64,000 bases of DNA from Actinomyces sp. oral taxon 171 str. F0337 (GTDB taxonomy: Bacteria > Actinomycetota > Actinomycetes > Actinomycetales > Actinomycetaceae): the NCBI RefSeq assembly GCF_005696555.1, contig NZ_CP040005.1, positions 992,001 through 1,056,000 of the forward strand, written 5' to 3'. A model generated the notes under the pieces. The model made no database searches and had not been told where the DNA came from. It was given only the letters and a program-made list of their open reading frames with translations. Made by a program: the position numbers and the translations under genes. Below, piece by piece: positions 1 to 9,341 of this stretch. Every line of letters starts with the position of its first letter. Position 1 is the stretch's first letter.

Positions 1-513
1 TGGCTCACCTCAGCCGGCGCCGGCACCATGGGCTACGGCCTGCCCGCCGCCATGGGTGCCAAGGAGGCGTGTCCCGACCGGCCGGTATGGCTCATTGACG
101 GAGACGGCTGCTTCCAGATGACCAACCAGGAGCTGGCCACCTGCACCCTCAACAACATCCCCATCAAGGTCGCCGTCATCAACAACTCCTCGTTGGGCAT
201 GGTGAGGCAGTGGCAGACTCTGTTCTACGGGCAGCGCTACTCCAACACCGACCTGCATACCGGCGCCGGAACGGTACGTATTCCCGACTTCGTCACGATG
301 GCCGAGGCCTACGGGGCCGTGGGACTGCGCTGCGAGCGCCTGGAGGACCTGGATGACGTCATCGCCCAGGCCAATGCCATCAACGACCGTCCCGTCGTCG
401 TCGACTTCATCGTCTCCGCGGACGCCCAGGTGTGGCCCATGGTCGCGGCCGGGGTGTCCAACGACGAGATCCAGCACGCCCGCGGCATGAGCCCGGTGTG
501 GGAAGAGGAGTGA
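1..513 (+). CDS. ilvB: Acetolactate synthase large subunit, C-terminal part (5' cut by window)
   Basis: The gene enters from the window edge in frame from base 1 and encodes about 170 C-terminal residues. The catalytic subunit condenses two pyruvates, or pyruvate with 2-oxobutyrate, at the first common step of valine, leucine and isoleucine synthesis. The [13 protein letters not shown] stretch, the [14 protein letters not shown] block (thiamine diphosphate/Mg binding, GDG-N type) and [12 protein letters not shown] are hallmarks of this enzyme family. The stop at 511-513 lies 5 bases before the GTG of ilvN, so the two subunits are probably translationally coupled. The N-terminal two thirds are not visible. 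Confidence 0.95.
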   Translation, partial: WLTSAGAGTMGYGLPAAMGAKEACPDRPVWLIDGDGCFQMTNQELATCTLNNIPIKVAVINNSSLGMVRQWQTLFYGQRYSNTDLHTGAGTVRIPDFVTMAEAYGAVGLRCERLEDLDDVIAQANAINDRPVVVDFIVSADAQVWPMVAAGVSNDEIQHARGMSPVWEEE

Positions 514-518
514 GCGCC

Positions 519-1031
519 GTGAGCGAGAAGCACACGCTGTCCGTCCTGGTGGAGAACAAGCCCGGCGTCCTGACCCGGGTCTCGGCGCTGTTCACGCGCC
601 GGGGCTTCAATATCCACTCCCTGGCCGTGGGGCCCACCGAGCATGAGGACATCTCGCGCATCACGGTGATCGCCGATGCTGAGGGACTGGCCATGGAGCA
701 GGTCACCAAGCAGCTCAACAAGCTGGTCAACGTCCTCAAGATCGTCGAGCTCGATCCTGATACCTCGGTCGAGCGCGAGCTGTACCTCATCAAGGTGCAC
801 GCCGATGACGCCAACCGCACCGCGGTGCTCCAGGTCGTCGACCTGTTCCGCGCGCACGTCGTGGACGTCGCCCCCACGTCGGTGGTCATTGAGACCATCG
901 GCTCAGAGTCCAAGGTCAAGGCTCTACTGACGGCTCTCCAGCCGTACGGTGTCAAAGAGATTGTCCAGTCCGGTGCCGTGGCGATCACGCGCGGCCCACG
1001 ATCCATCACCGATCAACTCAAGGAGAAGTGA
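519..1031 (+). CDS. ilvN: Acetolactate synthase small (regulatory) subunit
   Basis: A 170-residue protein starting at GTG 519. I chose this start because it follows the ilvB stop by 5 bases, has a GAGGAG-like ribosome site inside the ilvB 3' end, and gives the usual IlvN N-terminus (VSEKHTLSVLVENKPGVLTR). Residues about 5-80 form the ACT domain that binds valine for feedback inhibition in this family (NKPGVLTRVSALFTRRGFNI, then LAVGPTE). The C-terminal half matches the second IlvN domain (ERELYLIKV). It sits between ilvB and ilvC in one operon. Confidence 0.95.
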   Translation: MSEKHTLSVLVENKPGVLTRVSALFTRRGFNIHSLAVGPTEHEDISRITVIADAEGLAMEQVTKQLNKLVNVLKIVELDPDTSVERELYLIKVHADDANRTAVLQVVDLFRAHVVDVAPTSVVIETIGSESKVKALLTALQPYGVKEIVQSGAVAITRGPRSITDQLKEK

Positions 1032-2072
<1,041 letters not shown>

Positions 2073-2095
2073 GGACCACTGAGATCCGTTGACAA

Positions 2096-2138
2096 CGGGC
2101 GGCGCCCCGAAGACGTCAGGTCATCGGGGCGCCGCCCG
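2096..2138. terminator. Bidirectional hairpin between ilvC and the MFS gene
   Basis: A perfect 15-bp inverted repeat (CGGGCGGCGCCCCGA at 2096-2110 with its complement at 2124-2138) around a 13-base loop, between two convergent genes. There is no long T-run, so it is a GC-rich terminator of the kind common in high-GC bacteria. It can serve both strands. Confidence 0.75.
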
Positions 2139-2149
2139 CTCGTTACCCG

Positions 2150-3415
2150 TCAGTGCGACTGGGGCGAGGCGATCCGACGTCGCTGGAGACGAACGGCGAG
2201 GGCCACCAGGGCCAAGGCCGCGCCCATGAGCCCCACGAGCAGAGCGGCACCGCGTCCAGGACCGGTGCCGACGACGGCTCCCAGGCTGGTGGACAGTGAC
2301 TGTCCCGGCTCCAACAGGGGCTGAAGCACGTGGTCGACCAGCGCCCCGGAGCACAGGTAGGCCACCAGGTAGCCCGTCTGGGTGACCAGACTGATGGTGC
2401 CCCAGGTGCGCGCCTGCTGAGCGTTGTCGACCCGGGTGCGCACAAGGACCTCCGCCCCGGCCTGGGACAGGGGCAGGCAGGCGAAGATGAGGAAACCGCA
2501 GACGGCCACCCACCAGGCGCCCGGCCCCACGGGGAGCAGGGACATGGCGGCGCCGGTTCCGGCCAGCCCCGCGGCAAGCAGCGTCGTGGGCTGGGCGCTC
2601 TTCCAGGCGGTCACCAGGGCCGCGCCCATGAGCATGCCGGTAGCGGCCACCGTCTCAACCACCCCCATCTCAGCGGTGCTCACGGTGGGCAGAAGGATCG
2701 GCTTGAGGAGCACCTGAACGACCCCAATCGCGAGAGTGGCCAAGGTCATGAGGACAACGAGGGAGCGCAGGGCGGGATGGGATGCGATGGCCAGCCACCC
2801 CGCCATGACGTTGTGGTCCTCGCCCTGGTGGGGCTCGGTGCGTTGCGGTTCCTCGGTCGCCAGGGCGCGGCGCACCGTCAGGGTGCACGCCACGGTGACC
2901 AGGCAGGTACTGGCGTCCAGCAACAGGAGACCCCGGGGCCCGACCAGGGGCATGAGGAATCCCGCCACGGCCGGTGCCAGCAGGTACTTGGCCGCCGAGG
3001 CGAGCTGGAGGAGGCCGGAGGAGCGCACGTAGTCCTCCTCGGTCACCAGATCGGTGACGCTCGCCCGCAGCGCCGGCTCGGTCAGCGCGGCCAGGCAGGA
3101 GGAGATGACGGCTCCTGCGCAGATCCATCCCAAGGGCGGCCGGGGCGAGGAAAGGGCCGCCAGGATGACGCCCAGTCCGAGAATCGAGCCGGCATCCCCG
3201 ATCATCATCATGAGGCGGCGGTCGTAGCGGTCTGCGAGGACCCCGGCCAAGGGCGCCAGAAGAACAATGGGGGCGAAGGCACTCATCTGGACGGCCGCCA
3301 CCGAGGACGCCGTTCCGTAGGCGCGCAGTATGACGACGGCCAGGCCGAAGGCGGTCAGCCCTGTTCCCAGCGAGTTGATGAACGAGCCCAGGACCAGCAG
3401 TCCGACGTGCTTCAC
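2150..3415 (-). CDS. MFS transporter (DHA-type exporter)
   Basis: A 421-residue, strongly hydrophobic protein with about 12 predicted membrane segments. The loop LAGVLADRYDRRLMM (residues about 75-90) is the MFS loop 2-3 signature, and the overall shape resembles EntS/MefA-like DHA3 exporters. The gene start overlaps the stop of the upstream TetR gene by 4 bases (ATGA), so the two are co-translated. A regulator-exporter pair like this usually handles toxic compounds. The substrate cannot be told from sequence. Confidence 0.85.
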   Translation of the reverse strand: MKHVGLLVLGSFINSLGTGLTAFGLAVVILRAYGTASSVAAVQMSAFAPIVLLAPLAGVLADRYDRRLMMMIGDAGSILGLGVILAALSSPRPPLGWICAGAVISSCLAALTEPALRASVTDLVTEEDYVRSSGLLQLASAAKYLLAPAVAGFLMPLVGPRGLLLLDASTCLVTVACTLTVRRALATEEPQRTEPHQGEDHNVMAGWLAIASHPALRSLVVLMTLATLAIGVVQVLLKPILLPTVSTAEMGVVETVAATGMLMGAALVTAWKSAQPTTLLAAGLAGTGAAMSLLPVGPGAWWVAVCGFLIFACLPLSQAGAEVLVRTRVDNAQQARTWGTISLVTQTGYLVAYLCSGALVDHVLQPLLEPGQSLSTSLGAVVGTGPGRGAALLVGLMGAALALVALAVRLQRRRIASPQSH

Positions 3416-4032
3416 GGCTCCGCCTTCATCAGGATGCCGAGGCTGCCGGGCTTGGCACCCAGCAGTGTCTCACCGGCCCAGATGAGGCTCTCGCGACGGC
3501 GGGCGAGTTCCGCGGGACTGGGCTTCATGATGTCCTGGTCCAGGAGGATGCCCGAGGCGCTCAGCAGCAGCTCGATGGCGTCACGGGGGCGCTCGGTGGT
3601 GAAGGTCCCCTCGCTCACTCCCTGGGTGATGACCTCGGTCAGGACCGGGGTGAGGTGCTCGATCATCGCCGTGATGGACAGCAGGTGGAACTCCGCGTTA
3701 CCCGGTGCGTGGAACTGGTCGACGAGCTCGGTCTCGGTGTCCGCGAGCCGCATCGCGGCCATGATCGCTGCGAGCTTGTCCGTCGCCGGGGCCGATGAGG
3801 TGGCGATCTCGCGGGCCTGCTGCTCGACCTGGAGGACGATGCGCAGGACCAGGGCCTTGAGAATCTGCTCCTTGCTGGGGAAGTGGTAGTAGAGCGTCCC
3901 CTTGGCGATGCCCACGATCCTCAGGATGTCCTCCATGGTCGTGGGTTGAAATCCCTTGGTGGTGAACAGGGTATGGGCGGCGTCGAGAATCTCCTCGCGA
4001 CGTTGCGCGGCAGGGCGATGGATGCGCGGCAT
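3412..4032 (-). CDS. TetR/AcrR family transcriptional regulator
   Basis: A 206-residue protein with an N-terminal TetR helix-turn-helix: EILDAAHTLFTTKGF, then TMEDILRIVGIAKGTLYYHF (residues about 12-52). The C-terminal ligand domain is unassigned. I chose ATG 4032 over the ATG 18 bases upstream because a GAGGAGGAG ribosome site lies just before it. It is coupled to the MFS gene and divergent from leuB. An inverted repeat in the 115-base divergent gap is a plausible operator. Most likely it represses the exporter until a ligand binds. Confidence 0.88.
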   Translation of the reverse strand: MPRIHRPAAQRREEILDAAHTLFTTKGFQPTTMEDILRIVGIAKGTLYYHFPSKEQILKALVLRIVLQVEQQAREIATSSAPATDKLAAIMAAMRLADTETELVDQFHAPGNAEFHLLSITAMIEHLTPVLTEVITQGVSEGTFTTERPRDAIELLLSASGILLDQDIMKPSPAELARRRESLIWAGETLLGAKPGSLGILMKAEP

Positions 4033-4064
4033 GGCTCCTCCTCGGGGCATCGGCAGCAGACTAA

Positions 4065-4079
4065 TCGACTGCTGGTCGA
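4065..4079. promoter_or_regulatory. Candidate TetR operator (15-bp inverted repeat)
   Basis: TCGAC-TGCTG-GTCGA, perfect 5-bp arms with a 5-base centre, 33 bases before the TetR start in the gap divergent to leuB. TetR regulators typically bind such sites near their own start. A second short repeat (ACGCG-AG-CGCGT, 4081-4092) adjoins. Inference only. Confidence 0.4.
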
Positions 4080-4136
4080 AACGCGAGCGCGTACTTCCGT
4101 GATGCGGACTCCTCGTCTCGCATCCTGATCGTGCCC

Positions 4137-4142
4137 TAAGGT
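4137..4142 (+). promoter_or_regulatory. Leaderless -10 element for leuB
   Basis: TAAGGT ends exactly 6 bases before the leuB ATG and no ribosome site is present. Transcription would therefore start at or next to the A of ATG. No clear -35 is seen. Confidence 0.5.
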
Positions 4143-4148
4143 TGCCTC

Positions 4149-5216
4149 ATGACGCAGACCATCAAGCTGGCAGTAATCCCGGGTGACGGCATCGGTAAGG
4201 AGGTCGTCCCCGAGGGGCTCAAGGTCCTTGAGCGAGCGCTGGAGGGAACCGGGGTCACGGTCCGTCCTACCGCCTTCGACCTGGGGGCTGAGCGCTGGCA
4301 CCGCACCGGCCAGACCCTCACCGATGAGGATCTTGAGGCCATCAAGGCGCATGACGCCATTCTGCTGGGGGCCGTCGGCGATCCCTCCGTCCCCTCCGGT
4401 GTGCTCGAGCGCGGTCTGCTCCTGCGTCTGCGCTTCGCCCTGGACCACTACGTCAACCTGCGTCCCTCGGTGTACTACCCGGGCGTGCCGACGCCGTTGG
4501 CCGATCCGGGCGATATCGACTTCGTCGTGGTGCGCGAGGGCACTGAGGGCCTGTACTGCGGTAACGGCGGCGTCGTGCGCCAGGGCACGGCGCACGAGAT
4601 CGCCACCGAGGTCAGTGTCAACACGGCCTACGGGGTGGAGCGCCTGGTACGTTACGCCTTCGCCAAGGCCCGGGCCAGGGCGGCCAAGCACCTCACCCTC
4701 GTCCACAAGCACAACGTGCTCGTCCACGCCGGCGACCTGTGGCGGCGCACCGTGGAGGCCGTCGGCACCGAGTACCCCGACGTCGCCGTCGACTACTGCC
4801 ACGTGGACGCCGCCACCATCTACATGGTGACCGACCCCGGCCGCTTCGACGTCATCGTCACCGACAACCTCTTCGGCGACATCCTCACCGATGAGGCCGG
4901 TGCCGTGACCGGTGGCATCGGGTTGTCGGCCTCGGGCAACATCAACCCTGAGAAGGCCTTCCCCTCGATGTTCGAGCCCGTCCACGGCTCTGCCCCGGAT
5001 ATCGCCGGTCAGGGCAAGGCGGACCCGACCGCCACGATCAGCGCCGTCGCTCTCATGCTCGACCACCTAGGGCTGTCCGAGGCCGCTGCGAGGGTCGAGG
5101 CCGGAGTCGCTGCGGACATGGCCGCCCGAGGTGACGGCGCCCAGCGCTCCACCAGCCAGATCGGTGACGCCATCGCCGATGCGGTGACGACCGGTGCGGA
5201 TGCGTCATCGCATTGA
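4149..5216 (+). CDS. leuB: 3-isopropylmalate dehydrogenase
   Basis: A 355-residue enzyme for the third leucine-specific step, the NAD-dependent oxidative decarboxylation of 3-isopropylmalate. The N-terminus ([18 protein letters not shown]), the arginine-rich substrate loop [17 protein letters not shown], the metal-binding [15 protein letters not shown] and the NAD-binding [16 protein letters not shown] are all present. Isocitrate and tartrate dehydrogenases are related, but the substrate-loop pattern and the neighbouring ilv genes favour LeuB. It has no ribosome site and probably gives a leaderless mRNA. Confidence 0.93.
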   Translation: MTQTIKLAVIPGDGIGKEVVPEGLKVLERALEGTGVTVRPTAFDLGAERWHRTGQTLTDEDLEAIKAHDAILLGAVGDPSVPSGVLERGLLLRLRFALDHYVNLRPSVYYPGVPTPLADPGDIDFVVVREGTEGLYCGNGGVVRQGTAHEIATEVSVNTAYGVERLVRYAFAKARARAAKHLTLVHKHNVLVHAGDLWRRTVEAVGTEYPDVAVDYCHVDAATIYMVTDPGRFDVIVTDNLFGDILTDEAGAVTGGIGLSASGNINPEKAFPSMFEPVHGSAPDIAGQGKADPTATISAVALMLDHLGLSEAAARVEAGVAADMAARGDGAQRSTSQIGDAIADAVTTGADASSH

Positions 5217-5465
5217 GACGCCACGTCCCTCTTCGTGTCCGGAGCGTGATCAGGAGCCCTGGGGAACCGATGTAGGCGTGGAAGCGGCCCGGCTGGTGGT
5301 CTCGTGCGGGGCGGCGGAAGCAGTGCAGCAGCCGGGCGGGCCCGGGAGGCCGGCCGTGAGCGCTGGACCGAGGGATGCAGGACGGAACGCATGGCCGGAT
5401 CCTGGCCCCGCACCGTCCGCCAGCCAGCATATGGGAAGGTCGTGTCCGAGTTATGGCCTCGACGG

Positions 5466-5471
5466 TAGGGT
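5466..5471 (+). promoter_or_regulatory. Leaderless -10 element for ilvE
   Basis: TAGGGT ends 6 bases before the ilvE ATG, the same spacing as at leuB, with no ribosome site between. The 260-base gap upstream (5217-5477) otherwise holds only a 9-bp inverted repeat (5287-5295 with 5339-5347). Confidence 0.5.
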
Positions 5472-5477
5472 GGGTCC

Positions 5478-6653
5478 ATGCCCGAGACAGACGCCACCTC
5501 AACCGACTTCGCATCCACCCCCTTGGCTCGCGCCGCCGAGGTCCCGGTCCCGGAGGCCGATGTGCTCGCCGGTCGGTTCCCCTTGACCGCCAACCCATCA
5601 CCCGTCGCTGAGGATGAACGGGCGGCAGTCCTGGCGGGTCTCCACTTCGGTGACTTCTTCACCGACCACATGGCTCACGCCCGCTGGAGGCAGGGTGAGG
5701 GATGGGGTGACTACGGCGTCGTTCCCTACGGCAGTCTCAGCCTGTCCCCGGCCGCCGCTGTGCTCCACTACGGCCAGGAGATCTTCGAGGGCATCAAGGC
5801 CTACCGGCACAAGGACGGATCGGTGTGGACCTTCCGTCCCCGCTACAACGCGGCGCGCCTCAACGCCTCCGCCCGGCGCATGGCTCTGCCCGAGCTGGCG
5901 GAGGAGGACTTCGTGGCCTCCCTGGTGGATCTGGTGCGTGCCGACGCCGCCTGGGTGCCCTCGGGTGAGGGCGAGTCCCTCTATCTGCGTCCTTTCGCCT
6001 TCGCCTCCGAGGCCTTCCTCGGCGTCCGTCCCTCCGCCGTGGTCGACTACTACGTCATCGCCTCGCCGGCGGGCTCCTACTTCCCCCACGGCCTCGAGCC
6101 CGTCTCCATCTGGGTGACCACCGAGTACCACCGAGCCGGACGTGGAGGAACAGGGGCGGCCAAGACCGGGGGCAACTACGCCTCCTCCCTGCTTCCTCAG
6201 CAGGAGGCCTACGAGCAGGGCTGCGACCAGGTTTGCTTCCTCGATGACATCTCGCAGAAGAACATCGAGGAGCTCGGTGGCATGAACATCATGGTCGTCG
6301 ATGCCGAGGGGACTGTGCATACGCCGCGTCTGACCGGGACGATCCTTGAGGGCTCCACCCGCAGTGCCATCATCCGCCTGCTGCGCGACTCCGGGCGGAG
6401 CGTCGTCGAGGACACCATCAGCCTCCAGGGGCTGCTCGCGGACATCGAGTCGGGCCGGGTCAGTGAGGTCTTCGCCTGCGGAACCGCTGCCGTCGTCGTG
6501 CCTCTTGGGCGTCTCAAGGGCGAGGGGTTCGACGCCCGTATCGAGGGCAGTGAGGTCACCCGGCAGATCCACGACCGGCTCACCGCCATTCAGTCCGGCC
6601 GCGCCGAGGACCCCTACGGGTGGATGTACCAGCTCGTGCCTCCTCGTTCATAG
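5478..6653 (+). CDS. ilvE: Branched-chain amino acid aminotransferase
   Basis: A 391-residue PLP enzyme (fold class IV) that interconverts branched-chain amino acids and their 2-oxo acids with glutamate, the last step of the pathway. LHYGQEIFEGIKAYR, the PLP-lysine segment KTGGNYASSLLPQQEA and the EELGGMNIMVV block mark the class II BCAT type. It follows leuB on the same strand after 261 bases but has its own leaderless-type promoter, so it is probably a separate transcript. Confidence 0.95.
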   Translation: MPETDATSTDFASTPLARAAEVPVPEADVLAGRFPLTANPSPVAEDERAAVLAGLHFGDFFTDHMAHARWRQGEGWGDYGVVPYGSLSLSPAAAVLHYGQEIFEGIKAYRHKDGSVWTFRPRYNAARLNASARRMALPELAEEDFVASLVDLVRADAAWVPSGEGESLYLRPFAFASEAFLGVRPSAVVDYYVIASPAGSYFPHGLEPVSIWVTTEYHRAGRGGTGAAKTGGNYASSLLPQQEAYEQGCDQVCFLDDISQKNIEELGGMNIMVVDAEGTVHTPRLTGTILEGSTRSAIIRLLRDSGRSVVEDTISLQGLLADIESGRVSEVFACGTAAVVVPLGRLKGEGFDARIEGSEVTRQIHDRLTAIQSGRAEDPYGWMYQLVPPRS

Positions 6654-6765
6654 AATCACTGACGATATTCTTCTGATCGCCCAGAAAGATATTCTGGACG
6701 TGACATGGAATGGTGACGGGGAGATTGCATGGGTCTCAGTTGCATCTCATTTCACGAGTGATTTG

Positions 6766-6796
6766 CCCGGAATTCCTAAAACAAGGGGGTTCCGGG
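6766..6796 (+). terminator. Possible terminator hairpin after ilvE
   Basis: CCCGGAA (6766-6772) pairs with TTCCGGG (6790-6796) around a 17-base loop, in the unusually AT-rich 178-base gap before the LCP gene. It is followed by TAAAA rather than a T-run, so termination is uncertain. Confidence 0.3.
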
Positions 6797-6831
6797 TAAA
6801 ACGCTTGAGAAAGATGTGATGCCATTAGCCC

Positions 6832-7968
6832 ATGACGCAGTCCCTCCTACCAGAACCTGGAAGCACCCCGATTGACAAGGGTGATGCCGGACCAGCCTCA
6901 TCAGAGGCTGAAACGACCTCAGTGCGCGGCGTGCGCAGTGCTCGACGCCGCCCCGGACGAGGATGGAGGATCGCCCTCCTCAGTGTCCTGGCGATCTTCC
7001 TGGTTCTGACCCTGGCCACAGGAGGCCTCGCTCTGTGGGTGCGCCACTCCATCGCCTCCGGCATTGAGACCATCGCCGATCCCTTCGCGGGTATTGCCAC
7101 GCGTGCCCCGCAGCAGAAGGTGGCGGCCGGCCAGGAACCGGCCGTCAACATCCTGGTCCTGGGGACCGACTCGCGCACCTCCGCCTCTGACCCTTCCCAG
7201 TGGCAGGAGGGGGCCCAGCGCACGGACGCGATCATGATCGTTCAGGTCAGCGGTGACAGGAAGACTGTCTCGGTCATGTCGATCCCCCGTGACTCATGGG
7301 TGGAGATCCCCGGTCATGGCCAGGGCAAGATCAACGCCGCCTACTCCTACGGGGGCCCCTCGCTGACGATCCACACCGTGGAGAACCTCACTGGCATCCG
7401 CATCGACTACTTCGCAGTGGCGAACTTCGAGTCCTTCGTCGCGCTGACCGATGACATCGGCGGGGTGCGGGTCAACCTCAAGACGCCTCAGAGCCTCGCC
7501 GGCAAGGAATTCGGTACTGGTGCTCAGGTACTCAACGGGCAACAGGCCCTGGCCTACACCCGCGAGCGCTCCTCCCTCCCGGGCGGGGACCTCGACCGCG
7601 TCAGGCGTCAGCAGACCTGGATGCGCTCCATCGTGAGCAGTGTCCTGACCAACGGCACCCTGAGCAGCCCCACAGCGCTGTACTCGTTCCTCAAGACCGC
7701 CTCACGGACAGTCGCCGTGGACGAGTCCTTCACTCTCAACCAGATGCAGTCCCTGGCCCTGGAGACGCGTCACCTTCACAGCAACGACATGAAGTTCATG
7801 ACTGTACCGACTGCCGGTACGGGAACCTCAGTGGACGGGCAGTCCATCGTCAAGCTCGACTCCGATGCGGACGCCCCCTTGTTCAAGGCCTTCGCCGAGG
7901 ACCGGGTGAGCGCCTATCTCGCCGAGCACCCCGACGCCGTCGAGCTGCTTCCCGCCACGGTGAACTAG
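6832..7968 (+). CDS. LytR-CpsA-Psr (LCP) family wall-polymer ligase
   Basis: A 378-residue protein with a cytoplasmic N-terminus, one membrane helix at about residues 44-68 and an extracellular LCP domain. The domain shows NILVLGTDSR, RTDAIMIVQV, MSIPRDSWVEIPGHG, DDIGGV and YTRERSSLPGGDLDR, including the conserved Arg and Asp residues that bind polyprenyl pyrophosphate in this family. LCP proteins transfer completed glycopolymers from the lipid carrier to peptidoglycan or, in Actinomyces, to surface proteins. Its place at the head of the glycopolymer locus fits that role. The start lacks a clear ribosome site. Confidence 0.9.
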   Translation: MTQSLLPEPGSTPIDKGDAGPASSEAETTSVRGVRSARRRPGRGWRIALLSVLAIFLVLTLATGGLALWVRHSIASGIETIADPFAGIATRAPQQKVAAGQEPAVNILVLGTDSRTSASDPSQWQEGAQRTDAIMIVQVSGDRKTVSVMSIPRDSWVEIPGHGQGKINAAYSYGGPSLTIHTVENLTGIRIDYFAVANFESFVALTDDIGGVRVNLKTPQSLAGKEFGTGAQVLNGQQALAYTRERSSLPGGDLDRVRRQQTWMRSIVSSVLTNGTLSSPTALYSFLKTASRTVAVDESFTLNQMQSLALETRHLHSNDMKFMTVPTAGTGTSVDGQSIVKLDSDADAPLFKAFAEDRVSAYLAEHPDAVELLPATVN

Positions 7969-7970
7969 GG

Positions 7971-9335
7971 ATGAGGACTCGTGACGCACGGCGCAGCGTC
8001 CCGGGGGAGCGCCTCACGGGACGCTCACAGACGCATGCACGACTCATGACTGACGCTGCTGAAGTAGAAGTAGTCGACGTCGCGGTCATCGGGCTGGGGT
8101 ACATCGGCCTGCCCACGGCCGCGGTCCTGGCCCGTGCCGGGCTCGACGTCGTCGGGGTGGACCGTGTCCGGGAACGTGTCGAGGCCGTCAACCGTGGAGA
8201 GCTTCCCTTCCTCGAGGAGGGGCTGGCCACCGTGCTGGCCCAGCAGGTCGAGGCCGGCCGCCTGCGCGCCCAGACGGCGACGCCGTCGGCACGGACCTAC
8301 ATCATCGCGGTGCCGACCCCGTCGACGGGCCGGGACCACGTGGCCGATCTGTCTCTGGTGGAGGCCGCCACCAGGCAGATCGTCCCTCGTCTGACCGGGG
8401 GAGAGCTCATTGTCCTGGAGTCGACCTGCCCGCCCGGCACCACTCGCGCCCTGGCCGAGACGATCGGCTCGATGCGCCCGGACCTGTCAACGGACGGCAG
8501 CGGCTCACGGCCCCAGGTGTACCTGTCCTACTGCCCCGAACGCGTGCTGCCCGGCCGCATCATGACCGAGATGGTGACCAACTCCCGGGTCATCGGCGGC
8601 TTGACCCCCCAGGCCGGCGACCTGGCCCGAGACCTGTACGCCACCTTCTGCCGGGGTGACTTGGTCCTGACCGACGCCACCACCGCCGAGATGACCAAGC
8701 TGACGGAGAACTCCTTTCGCGATCTCAACATCGCCTTCGCCAATGAGCTGGCCCTCGTCTGCGAGCGGGTCGGGGTGGACGTCTGGGAGCTCATCGACCT
8801 GGCCAACCGCCATCCGCGGGTGAGCATTCTGCAGCCGGGCCCCGGGGTGGGCGGCCACTGCATCGCCGTGGACCCTTGGTTCCTGGTGTCCTGCGCTTCC
8901 GAGGATGCCCGGCTCATCCGTACGGCCCGCCAGGTCAACGACTCCCGGCCGGCCCACTACGTCGGGCGCATTCTCCAGGCGCTGGAAGGAGTGGCCTCGC
9001 CGACCGTGGCGGTGCTCGGCCTGACCTTCAAGGCCGACGTCGACGATCTGCGCCAGTCGCCCGCGCTCGCGATCACCGAGCAGGTGGCCGCTGCAGCGCC
9101 CCACGCCCGGGTCCTGGTGGCCGAGCCGCACGCCGGCGCGCTTCCACCGTCCCTGGCGCGGTGGGACAACGTTCGACTGACCGGGTGCCGGCAGGCCGTC
9201 GACCAGGCCGATGTCGTGGCGCTGCTGGTCAGCCACCAGGAGTTCGCCGATCTCGATCCGCTCCAGCTCGAGGGGCGCAGAGTCATCGACGCCACGGGGC
9301 TCTGGCGCTGCCGCGCTCCCCGACCGGCGGGTTAG
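7971..9335 (+). CDS. UDP-N-acetyl-D-mannosamine dehydrogenase-like nucleotide-sugar dehydrogenase
   Basis: A protein of up to 454 residues of the UDP-glucose/UDP-ManNAc dehydrogenase family. It oxidises the sugar C6 alcohol twice with NAD to give a uronate donor. The NAD site VIGLGYIGLPTA and the active-site cysteine block GVGGHCIAVDPWFL are of WecC type (UDP-glucose enzymes have GGSCFPKD-like motifs instead). LTFKADVDDLRQSPA is in the C-terminal domain. The start is uncertain: ATG 7971 follows the LCP stop by 2 bases, while ATG 8046 begins nearer the fold. No UDP-GlcNAc 2-epimerase gene is seen nearby. Confidence 0.85.
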   Translation: MRTRDARRSVPGERLTGRSQTHARLMTDAAEVEVVDVAVIGLGYIGLPTAAVLARAGLDVVGVDRVRERVEAVNRGELPFLEEGLATVLAQQVEAGRLRAQTATPSARTYIIAVPTPSTGRDHVADLSLVEAATRQIVPRLTGGELIVLESTCPPGTTRALAETIGSMRPDLSTDGSGSRPQVYLSYCPERVLPGRIMTEMVTNSRVIGGLTPQAGDLARDLYATFCRGDLVLTDATTAEMTKLTENSFRDLNIAFANELALVCERVGVDVWELIDLANRHPRVSILQPGPGVGGHCIAVDPWFLVSCASEDARLIRTARQVNDSRPAHYVGRILQALEGVASPTVAVLGLTFKADVDDLRQSPALAITEQVAAAAPHARVLVAEPHAGALPPSLARWDNVRLTGCRQAVDQADVVALLVSHQEFADLDPLQLEGRRVIDATGLWRCRAPRPAG

Positions 9336-9341
9336 AAGGAC

